DNA from: Thermothielavioides terrestris NRRL 8126
Taxonomy: Eukaryota > Ascomycota > Sordariomycetes > Sordariales > Chaetomiaceae
Assembly (NCBI RefSeq): GCF_000226115.1
Contig: NC_016458.1
Location: 4,250,001-4,314,000, forward strand
Length of the DNA: 64,000 nt
Direction: 5' to 3'
Each line of letters starts with the position of its first letter. Positions within the stretch are counted from its first letter, which is position 1. Below, piece after piece: positions 1 through 9,341 of this stretch. A program made the position numbers and the translations under genes. Below the pieces are notes generated by a model. It was not told the origin of the DNA. It saw only the letters and a list, made by a program, of their open reading frames with translations, and did no database searches.

Positions 1-10
1 TAGTAAGTAG

Positions 11-217
11 GTCGACTATAATATAGTGATTGAACTAACTATAATATAGTAGTCAAGTCGAGAGTAGTACAATGATTGAACTGACTGTAGTATAGTAGTT
101 TAGTTAACTATAGTGCAGTGGTCGAGTTGACTGTAATGCAGTAGTTAGGTCGACCGTAGTGCAGTAATTGAGCTGACTGCAGTGTAGTGGTCAGGTCGAT
201 CGCGGTGCAGTAGTCGA
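11..217. repeat. Left arm of inverted minisatellite (9 x 23 bp)
   Basis: Nine consecutive 23-bp units run without spacing from 11 to 217. Most begin GTCGA, GTTGA or ACTGA and carry TAGTGCAGTAGT or an A/T-richer version of it. The units differ mainly by C/T and G/A transitions, and those nearest the window start are richest in A and T. Alternate units resemble each other (ACTAA/ACTGA/GCTGA against GTCGA starts), so a 46-bp dimer is possible. The same unit recurs in reverse orientation at 361-498. Confidence 0.9.
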
Positions 218-254
218 GCCTGCTTGTAGCTTACGTGCTATAGCCTTAGATACG

Positions 255-359
255 CAAGCTATAGGCATGCAAGCCACAGGCATACAAGCTACAGGCACAC
301 AAGCTATAGGCACGCAAGCTATAGGCATACAAGCCACAGGCATGCAAGCTATAGGCAGG
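255..359. repeat. Central 15-bp tandem repeat (7 units)
   Basis: Seven adjacent 15-bp units of the form CAAGCYAYAGGCAYG fill 255-359, again differing mostly by transitions. The block is flanked by the two inverted 23-bp arms, so it would form the loop of a foldback. The left junction reads GCCTGCTTGTAGC and the right end GCTATAGGCAGGC, which are near-complementary and extend the palindrome inward. Confidence 0.88.
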
Positions 360-360
360 C

Positions 361-498
361 CCGACCACTGTACCGCAATCGACTAACCACTGCACTATGG
401 TTAGTTCAATCACTGCACTATAGTCGACCCAACTACTGTACTATAGTCGACCTGACTACTATACTATAGTCGACTAAACCACTGTATTATAGTTAGTT
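361..498. repeat. Right arm of inverted minisatellite (6 x 23 bp)
   Basis: Six 23-bp units fill 361-498. Each is the reverse complement of the unit in the 11-217 arm, with core ACTGCACTATAGTCGAC matching GTCGACTATAGTGCAGT on the other strand. Together with the left arm and the 15-bp block it makes a foldback of roughly 490 bp. No transposase, target-site duplication or gene is visible beside it. Confidence 0.88.
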
Positions 499-500
499 AA

Positions 501-1459
501 GATAGAGAAGGTTTGTTTTCTGTAAGGCCTTGAAAATTTTCCTTGGCAATAGTGGGGCAGCTAGGTGAGTAGGGTAGGTAAAGGCAAAAACGTCGAGGTG
601 GTTTAGGTTTACGAAGAGTCCGAGCTCTGAGCCTCCATATCAAGCTGTTAGGAGGTCAATGGTCAATCTGAGATTAAGGCCGATGATGAATTGCATGATG
701 CATCACACATGGCGTGGTGACTGCTCGCTTCCCTGTAGCCCGTCGGTGCATGGACGAGTTATGTGTGTGAAGCAGCATCTACCTTATACACGCCCGAACT
801 CCATCCCCCGGCTGGCAGCATGCGGCCCCCTGTGTTGGCACCAAGACACTGCCTACCTTAGTTAGGTAGGTAGGTGGTGCGTAACTGCCTGCCCAAGCAT
901 TCCTACGGAAGATGCGGATGGGATGTGACGGGGCCAGAAAGGGCGATTCAACACGCCGGTGTTGGCTTCCAGCTTCGGCCCAGGCACTTTCCGCCAGCAA
1001 GCCGCCAGCAAGCAAGCTGACCACAGCACCTCCGGTTGCCCTCTCTCTCTTAAGTAGAGTTTCCAGATTGACTCTCCTGCTGCGTCGGCTGCAGAAGCAA
1101 TGCCTACTTGGCCTATCTTACTTGGGCCGTTCGGCCGTTCTGGATAGAGGAGGCAGCACACAAGAGTGAGCTCGGCCGGAACTCTAGAGATGGAGGATCG
1201 CGCGCCTGCTTCGGCCGGGTATGTTGAGTGAGTGCCTCTGCCTTCACCTGGGAGTGTGCTAAAGGGGGTTTGCAGAAACGGCACCCAGGAGCCAAGGGTC
1301 AAGCTTGGGAGTGAGTAGACTCGACCGTTGAACGGAAACGGATCTGCGAGACGCCAGGGGTACTGATACGAGGCAGCCCTCGATATAGCTACCCTACGAA
1401 ACCCAGAGTTTGCTGGCTGGCACACACGCCAACCCACGGAGGAGGAGGCCCTGGCCAGG
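501..1459. other. Intergenic, no gene seen
   Basis: No convincing coding sequence. It contains a short CTACCTTAG/TAGGTAGG palindromic motif near 853-878, a motif type that recurs in other spacers of this window. The last few hundred bases should hold the promoter and 5' leader of the MYND gene that starts at 1460. Confidence 0.5.
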
Positions 1460-3029
1460 ATGTTCGACGACATCGAGCGAAGCGAGCGCGACGGCGACGT
1501 CGGCGACCTGTGTGTCTGGTGCGATCGAGCAGCCAAGGACTACTGCAACGGCTGCAAGCACGCCCGCTACTGCTCGAGGGCCTGCCAAGTTGCGGACTGG
1601 CCCATCCACAAGAAGGTTTGCAAGGACTTTGCTGGTGCCGCGGCGGACGCCAAGCGGCCGAGTCCGTCACATCGCCGCGTCCTCTTCTTTCCCATGTTCA
1701 ACACCAAGCCACAGTTGCACTGGACCGACGAAAAGAAGACTGCCCACGGCAGGTGGCTTGAACTTGACCATGCAGAACGTTCCGCCTTTTCCGTGTTGGC
1801 CGGCGTGGCCGGCGTTCAGGACCTGACCGACAGCGGTGTGCGCACGCTGCTCAATCTCCAGCACCACCTCGGCGGCCGGTCAGTTCATGGCTGCCCAACC
1901 CCATCTTGAGCGAGAGTAGGACTGGACTAAATGCCTTGGGGATACAGGCGCATCGGCCACGCGCTGACTGCCTTCAGCTACTGCATCGTCAGGCCTCTGC
2001 ATCACCCGCAGCTTCTGAACCGCAGCATCAACGCGCTGGCCAAGCCTGGTTACTTGCGGTGCGTGCCTGCTCCCTGGGAGCCTTTTGGCTTTTCGAGTTT
2101 CTCTCCGGCTAACATGCGGTCTGCCCGCGACCAGTCCTTGGGCCGGCCCCGTCATTGTCTTTGCAGATGTTCGCCGTCGCGGCGACTCGATCCCCGGCGA
2201 AGCCCTTGATATCACCCCTCGCGATGTCAACACTGTCGTGCGTTTACTAGAGACCCCCACCTGCGCATGTGTTGCCGACCCTGGCCGCTACCTGGGCGGC
2301 GAGGTCGTCGCGGGCCTCCGCATCAACGACATCCGGACAGAGATCAATGTGGCGCTCGGCGTGGATTGCGTGTTTGAGTCAACCTTGGTCCCGCGGTCTC
2401 CGGTCGAGTGCGCCGACCATGTAATTGCGATAGCTCTTCTTCTGGGACTGCGCTGGTATGTGTTCTTGCCCTCCAGTATTCCTTTGGAAACCTTCCTCGC
2501 CGCGCGGCGACAGAGCAGCTAATCGCTCCCGCGAAGGTACATCCGTCCAGCAAACTACTACGCCGACGAACCAGGCAACACCATTTGGAGCGATGGCACC
2601 CTCCGCTACTTGGCCTACATCTGCGACGTCCAGCGGACGGAGGACGTTCCTGTTGAAGGCGGCGGCGAAGACGGGGATTCTCCACCCTTTTGCATCGTGT
2701 GCGATGACGGCCCGTTTGTTGCCGGCGTCATCGTCCTCCACGGATCGGGCAACCCGATCCACATGCACCACGTGCTTGCCCTCGGTGCCTACATTGACCA
2801 AGTCATCTTCGAGAAGGGCATGCCCTCCGAGGCCGGCTTCCGAAGTTTTTGGGACGACTACAAGGAGAGGATGGGTGATTCCGTCTTGGGCGTGCCGTCG
2901 CCGTACGAGTGGGAGAAGGAGGGCATCAAGGATAAGCTAGGTGCTTTCGAACCCAAGGTTGTTAGGCAAGCGCTTGTTCTCCGGATCGAAGTCGTCTGGC
3001 AGAACCTTACGGGCACGATTGGTTCCTAG
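1460..3029 (+). CDS. MYND-type zinc-finger protein
   Basis: Four exons: 1460-1878, 1978-2058, 2135-2455 and 2537-3029, joining to a 437-residue protein. Introns 1 and 2 carry CTGAC and CTAAC branch motifs. The intron 3 junction rejoins ...LRW to YIRPANYY in frame. The MYND zinc cluster is near the N-terminus, with ligands C18, C21, C29, C32, C38, C42, H50 and C54 in the usual C-x2-C...C-x2-C...C-x3-C...H-x7-C style. The rest has no SET signature that I can see. The C-terminal part, with GPVIVFADVRRRGD and HMHHVLALGAYIDQVIF, looks like the globular body of fungal MYND proteins of unknown role. MYND fingers generally bind proline-rich peptides, so a protein-interaction role is inferred. The first ATG after the upstream stop was used as start. 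Confidence 0.85.
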
Positions 3030-3501
3030 AATGTAATGCTCAGTGAGAGTGAGGGAGAAAGCAGGTGGGAGAAAATGTTTGGAAGAAAACGGGCAGCTGA
3101 GCCTGCGGACCCGGCACTCAAATTACACGTCTTGGGGTATTCTTCACACCATTGCCAGACGGACCGAGGACGGCAAAGACAGCGATAGTGAAGACTTAAG
3201 AACCTTAATCTTTCGAATACTGGTGCGCCTTGCTAGTGCTTGTTAGCTTTTTATTGTAGATCAAGAAGCTTCTATTTTCTGTTTTAACTCTGGACCTGCA
3301 GCCATCATGGCGCCTAAATGCTTGCCTCATTTGCACAATGTTATCCACCTCTTTCTTGAACGCCCAAGCAGTCGTCAAGCCGAGTCGCTATGCACAAAGC
3401 ACATCCGTCAAAAAGTATCCCAACAAGAGAGAAGAACCGGACTAGAGACCCAAGAGAAGAAAAAAAACCACAGTCACCGACCGACACACCCCTCGCGTCA
3501 C
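3030..3501. other. Spacer between convergent genes
   Basis: A 472-bp tail-to-tail spacer between the MYND gene and the nitrate transporter. It should hold both 3' ends. No further gene is visible. Confidence 0.5.
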
Positions 3502-5279
3502 TCAACGCCCGCCTACCTGACCCTTAGGCAAAGGCGGAATCCAGGCAACGGCAGCATTGACGGCCAGATTGACCACGCCGATGACCCAGAAGGCCTTGGC
3601 ATAGTCGGTCCCGTCGTCCATGAACCTGAACACGACAGCGAACAGCACGCCGCCGAGGTTGCCGCCGGCGCCGGTCAGGCCGGACACGACGCCGTTCGCG
3701 AACGGGTGCACGTGCGGGACGAGGCTGAAGTTGGCGCCGTTGCCGGCCTCCACGAACACGGCCAGCAGCGCCACCAGCCCGAACATGGTTGCCCGGTCGT
3801 GCGGGTCCCGCGCCCCGATCGCCACCAGCACCGCCCCCGTCAGCAGCCCGCACGCCACCACCCACATCTTCTTCAGCCACAGCGCGCCTCCGCTGCTGCC
3901 GCCAGTAGTGCTGCTGCCGCCAGCACTGCTACTACCGCCGCCGCATAGGTTGTACAGCAGGTCGCTGACGATGCCGCCGAGCGGGCGCGTGACGAAGTTG
4001 AGGAAGCCGAACATGGCGGCCCAGTTGGCCGCCGCCGTCTGGCCCAGCTGTGGGAAGTTCTTGGCGTAGTAGGACGCCAGCACCGCGTTGATGGCCAGCT
4101 CCGTCCCGAACGAGCACATGTAGGTCAGGGTGTGGAAGATTGTCTGCGGCGAGACGGCCACCCGGAGCGTCTCGCGCACCGTCGGCCGCCGGATGAGCTC
4201 CTGCTGCAGTGGGGTCGCGGACAGCGGCGTGCTCGTGGCGGTCGTGGTGGTTGTGGTGGTGGCGGCGGCAGTCGGCTTGGCGGCTTCGAGGTCGAGGTTG
4301 ACGGGCACGGCGGGGATCTTCTCCTTGCTCGGGATCGGGGAGAGCGTCGGCGTGGTGCCCGTGGTCTGCGGGTCGTTTATGCGGCCGGGAACGTCGACGA
4401 TGACGGTGTCGGCGTCGGTGTTGCTGTCGTGGGCGGGGTGGCCGGGGGATTGGAGGTGGCGATCGCGCCACTTGCCGGTCGGGGTGTCCGGGCAGAGCAG
4501 GATGAGAGCGATGGCGGTCGCGATGACCATGGCGAGCGGCACGAGGAAGGTCAACCGCCAGGCCTGGCGCGGGGTGTGGCCATCTCCGACGAGGGCGTCG
4601 TAGACGGCTGGCATGATGAAGTAGGTGATGCCGCCGCCGGCATTGCCGAAGCCGCCGGTGAGGGCGTTGGCGGTGCCGACGACGTTCTTGTCGAAGAAGC
4701 CGGTCGACCAGACCTGGCAGGGGACGAAGCAGCCGCCGAGAATGCCGATGAAGAAGCGGCTGGCGTAGAGGCCCGAGGCATTTTGGACGAGGGGAGCGAG
4801 GCCGAGGGGGATGGCTCCGGCCAGGAGCAGACCGCCGAATACCTTGCGGGGGCCAAACTGGTCGCAAAGCGGTCCAGCAATAACGCGGACGAGCAGCCTT
4901 GCCTGGGGTTAGTGGTCTCGAGCGAGTTGTCGTCATGGACCGTGTTACTCACGTAGCGCACAGCGATACAATGTTGGAGTTGGCAACCTCGGCCGGGGAT
5001 AGCTGGAGGTCGTTCTTGATGGTGTGCGTCAACTATGTTGCCGAGATGGGTCAGCATCGCAAGCCACTCGCCCCTGGGGCAGTTTGGAGTAGTTGCAAGG
5101 CGCCGTACCAGAGGGGGAAAGGTGTACCAGGCCCAAAAGGCGATCATGAAGCCGAACCAGGAAAAGAAGAAGACGCGCCCGTAGACATCGATGGGGTTCA
5201 GGACGGGCACGGACCGGGCCTTCAGGGTGACCGGGTTGACGTCCGGACGGGCGTAGAGGTGCGAGAACCTGAAGCCCAT
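3502..5279 (-). CDS. High-affinity nitrate/nitrite transporter (MFS, NNP family)
   Basis: Three exons on the minus strand: 5279-5109, 5032-4953 and 4897-3502, giving 548 residues (Aspergillus NrtA is about 507). The protein imports nitrate across the plasma membrane by proton symport. The N-terminus holds the NNP start [20 protein letters not shown]2 has [12 protein letters not shown], whose R88 matches the substrate arginine R87 of NrtA. The first nitrate signature GGFGNAGGG and the second, GAGGNLGG, are both present. A second substrate arginine sits in FVTRPLGG of TM8. The large central cytoplasmic loop between TM6 and TM7 is long and contains a run of about nine threonine/alanine residues, which accounts for the extra length. 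The introns have GTACGG and GTGAGT donors, and the exon 2 junction restores the family sequence. The promoter is described separately. Confidence 0.93.
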
Positions 5280-5336
5280 GTTTGCCGGCTTGGAGCCTAG
5301 TTGCTGCAGTCCAGGTGGAATCTCAAGGTGGCTAAG

Positions 5337-5800
5337 CTATCTGGGTACGTGGCCCGGAAGTCTGGATTCTGCTGGAGTAGCAAGCGTCTGGATACACGAG
5401 GGCCACGGCTTCTCGGGAGCCTCCGTCGATGTTATAGTCGAGCCGTCAACCCGGGGGAAGCTTCATTCTTGTTCTTGCATACGGCAGCAAAACAGCTGAG
5501 ACTGTGTACGATCTGGAGGCATCCCCACGCCAGATCCACGTCTCTGCCGGGATATCGTGCGCCTCCTATTTCGTACGCAGGGCAGCTGTGGGATTGCCAT
5601 GCTCTGTACCGCGGAAAAGCGAAGTAATGCTGATTATAGCCATGGCGAGAGTCAAGCTGTCAGAGCACCGGTGCGGGCGGGTTTCGAGACTCGAACGGGT
5701 CCGCTCGCCGTTGCTCATCGCTGATAAGGAACAGGCAGGGGATATACGGGCCGGATCTGGACGGAAATGCACCATGAGATAGCGTCCCGTCGCCTCGGAG
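5337..5800 (-). promoter_or_regulatory. Candidate nitrate-responsive promoter elements
   Basis: Upstream of the transporter start (5279) are HGATAR motifs, the kind bound by AreA/NIT2: AGATAG on the minus strand at 5337-5342 and TGATAA on the plus strand at 5722-5727. At 5793-5800 the minus strand reads CTCCGAGG, a perfect match to the CTCCGHGG site of NirA/NIT4. Both site types are expected for a gene needing nitrogen derepression plus nitrate. GATA motifs are common by chance; the CTCCGHGG match is more specific. Confidence 0.45.
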
Positions 5801-8103
5801 ATGCTCAATTGTGGTGGGACAGAGATACACCAGAGAAGGGCACTCCTTCGGGGAATGGGGCCACTGGCATCTTGAACCAGGCAGTGTAGTCCGTAGTTAT
5901 AGCCACTAGCCCCCTCGCCGCTTCCCCCCTCAACCCCCCTGGGGGCTCTCATCTGTCTCCGTACACAGTACACGGATCATGGCGGTGTACTCCGTACACT
6001 ACATCCGTACGCAGCGCCAAGAGGCATGTCAAGTATACGGATAACAAGGCCATACGCCCCAGGCGTTCCAGGATCATGGGCCATGAGAATGGTGAGAGCC
6101 ACTTCGTATATCTTTGACTGGGAGCGGCAGTCCTGGATCAGTCTTCTCCCGTGACAGGGTTAGGCATGCCACGGTGGTGTTGCGCACGTTGCGAACCTTG
6201 CGCCTGCGGGAAGGCGACGAGAAAAGCCGAAACGTGGCCTTCCTTATCTTTGGCTGCCCTGCTCAGCCCACCGGCTGGTGAACGTTATCATGCTCCTCCA
6301 CGGTTTCAACCGGGGGGGCGCCGAGATAGGCCTGATAAGCCCTGATTGAGGCTCCAATGGGGCCTTGGGGCAGCACACGTCGATCTCCGCGGCCCGACAG
6401 GGTGCAGGAGCGTGTCATTGTGGATGAAGGCGTCAAGAGGGCATTGCGCCAGACACTGGGGCGTGTACGGAGTGCGGATCATAGTGCATGTGTTGACACT
6501 TGCGCGTGGCTTGCACGCGGTAAGTTGGAGTTGACGGTTGCAGAGGCGTGGCTGATACGCTTGGCACTAACGGACTCTTGTTAACGCTAGCGTTGAAAAA
6601 AAGACCAACCAACAGCCACAGCGCCGCGGTTACGGCGAACTCAGGGGCTTACTTAAGACAGAGTACCTAGGTATGTATTCCGTGCACCGCACACAAAAGG
6701 GGAATTGTGGGTAGTTATTGAACCAAACCAACGCAACAGCATTCCGTAGTCTCAATTATCGCTCAGATCTGCGGACTCTCGGTATGCCCAGGAAAGTCTC
6801 TGAATTCAGGGTAGAACAAGCCACCAGCACGGTGGCTGGAGATGGCTTGGGGTGGCCAACCAAATTCAACAGTTAGCTAAGGTCCACATGTGGTTGGTTC
6901 ACGGAGGACCTGGCATCAGCAACAAGTGGGGACCCCCACGCCCCTCCCAGCGATATCCGGGCCCAGTCCACCCCCACCCAGCCTTTCCGCATCAGGAACA
7001 CAGGACGCCCACTATAGTGAGTCTGCCAAATGCACCACTCCCACTATACGGTATTCTGTCGAATGTTTTTTTCCTCCTTCTCCTCCCGAGATTCGGATAG
7101 ACGAGTTCCATTGATCTGAGATTAGCGATGCTGGGACGCCGCCCACACTGCGCATACACTACCTAACCCATACCGCGGAGTTGTGCCAAGCGCCAGCGGC
7201 ACGAAAATTGGCTCGGAGGCGGCTTGAGGCTGAACTTCCAATGCACCTCACCTCACTTGATCACAACGGCACCCGCTTGGGGGTCAGCTTCAGATCCTCC
7301 TTCTACGAAGATGCCATTGCCATTGGCCCAGCTGCACCTTGGCGCCTGGTCCGTCTCCTCGCACGCACGACCCTAACACTACCAATGTGGTCAAGTATCC
7401 CGGCTCTGCAGCGGCATTTGCCGGATGCCAAAGTCATGCTGCCCCCCCTTTTTTTTTCTGTCGAAAGCAGCTGAGTTCCCGCTCTGGTTTGACCAAGCAT
7501 CGCAATTCGCAGGGTCTGCAGAATTGTGTCCTGCATTCACTGCAGCAGAGTCGACAACCGCGACTGGTCGCTGGTCAACGCTGCCTGCCACCGCCTAGCA
7601 CAGTAGTCTTTCTTCCCCGTAGTTAGCGCCCGCCAACGTTCCAAATTTGGCTTGGACATCCTCCTGAATTCTCGCCGGCCTGGCTCTCGTGGGCCAGGTT
7701 GGCGGCACTACCTCGAATAACTAGCTGCTGCAGCGTGCTGCTGCTCTGGCCTAACTAACCGCTGGCAATGCGCAATCATACCTCGCCCAACCTGCCAGCC
7801 GCGTCGTCCTGTGCCGGCCATCCCCATGTCGTGCAGGGAGCTGCTGAACACTGTCGAAGAGGCGAATGCTTGTGGCCAGCCCCGTCCAGCCAGGCGCTAC
7901 ACCAGACTCTGTGTCCTGCTGGTGAGAAGGGGAAGAAGGGAGGTTGTCGTCCCGCGCTGGGGGGCGGGAACGCCGCGAGATCGAGACCCGGCGCGTCCAG
8001 CGGGGAGAAGTACGGATTGGCCACTGTCGAGACGCCCCTACTAGCGTCCAGCTTTCCCCTATTTGGCTACCTACCTTAGTTATATCCCCTGACAGTGTCA
8101 ATC
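5801..8103. other. Intergenic, no gene seen
   Basis: About 2.3 kb without recognisable coding sequence on either strand. It contains a cluster of GTAC-GGA/TCC-GTAC palindromic bits around 5955-6040 and short T and C runs. The distal part of the nitrate-transporter promoter probably lies here. Confidence 0.45.
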
Positions 8104-9341
8104 ATGCTGCAAATGCAAAGTGGTGACTTCTGGGTACCAATGCCGTTGATGGCTTGCGGTTTCCCCCGACAGAGAACCTCCTCAGCATCGTGGAGGATTC
8201 CCTGAGAGACCGTTTTGGCGACGACCAAGAACAGCTCACCAGCAGCATCGTGGCCTTCTGGAATGCTACGCTACGCAGTCTCAGCCCCAGCAGACTCGCC
8301 GCCAAGGAAGGTCCCTTCGCCGCTGAAAGCAAAGCTAGCGCCGCATTAGCTATCCTGGCCATCCCCTTGGACTTTCTCACTGTCCTTCTCGCTCTGTGTG
8401 CCCTGCGGCACGATTCAAGCCGCCGTTCGATTGCCGCGGCGCCTCTCCTCAGCGCTTTGCTAACCGCTGCTGCCGGGGTCCTCGCCGTCCTATCTTTGCG
8501 AAACGGCGTGCAAGGGGCGGTTTCGACGGGTGAGAGCGTGGGCCCCGCCGTGATCATCTTGTTGGTCGCCGCTGCACTGCGAGCCGTGTCTGCCGCTGCT
8601 GCGGACTTTGACTCCTCTTCTGTGTACATCACCCGTCCCACACTAAGCAGACCTCGCTATTCCCATGGCTTTGTGGACGGCTCGCAGATCCAACCGTGGA
8701 CCCGGCCGTCTACGGAACCGACCCGGCCGGCTTGGGAGTCGGAAAACGTAAGGATTGGGTTCCTCGGAGAGCACCATGTAAAGTTTCCCAACCCCGGTTC
8801 GATTTTGCGTTGGCATGGCTGACCGGATAGCTGCAGATATTTAAATGGCTACAGAGTCGACTGCCCGGATGGACATGGGAGAACTGGACTAGCGGACTAC
8901 GGATCTACGCTGGCATACAAGCGTTCACGGAGAACGAGAACAACTATGCCGACTTCACCTACGAGGATAGCGAACTGCAGATGAAGCAGCTGCTTGCCGA
9001 GCAAGGAGTGCCCGTCTCTCCTGGCTGGTCGTCGAGAACCCGGTATATCACATCGAGGTAAAATCTACCCCTCATGGACGCGAGGCCCCATTCTTCGTGA
9101 GTCGGTTTCAAGTGAAGAAGGTAAGTTTGGCCAGAAAAACGTGCCACGCTTACGCCTGAGGCTGACGAACAAACCACAGATGAGAGATTATGAACGTAAT
9201 TCTTTGCATGCATATGTTCTCATTCGCGTCTTTCACGTTGAGGGAACGCGGACCAAAAAATTCTTCCTGGATTCGCTCAGTCATAGTGGGCTTCAATGGG
9301 AACCTCTTCATGATGGAGGTTACAGAGTGTATGTTAAGTAG
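8104..9341 (+). pseudogene. Membrane protein with C-terminal DUF3883/NOV-like domain, frameshifted
   Basis: The coding signal runs from about 8175 to 8747, then intron 8748-8836, exon 8837-9120, intron 9121-9179 (CTGAC branch), exon 9180-9341. The N-terminal part opens NLLSIVEDSLRDRFGDD and has three or four hydrophobic segments (for example LAILAIPLDFLTVLLALCAL and VGPAVIILLVAAALRA). The second exon has FKWLQSRLPGWTWENW and a FADFTYEDSE-like stretch. The final exons carry YHIEVKST, APFFVSRFQVKK and HAYVLIRVFHVEG, typical of the DUF3883 / NO VEIN C-terminal domain, which has a restriction-endonuclease-like fold. Between 9011 and 9035 the frame changes by one: the frame entering from 8837 reaches a stop at about 9059, while the domain continues in the next frame. 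No intron of credible size explains this. There is no in-frame ATG before 8175; a small first exon at 8104-8133 is possible but weak. So this is a pseudogene, or a real gene carrying a one-base assembly error. Confidence 0.6.

Noticed and set aside
3932..4936. Long frames antisense to or shifted within the nitrate transporter
   Set aside because: They are Arg/Pro-rich shadows of the GC-rich transporter exon.
5670..5730. tRNA-like B box (GTTCGAGTC) on the minus strand
   Set aside because: The surrounding bases do not form acceptor, anticodon and T stems.
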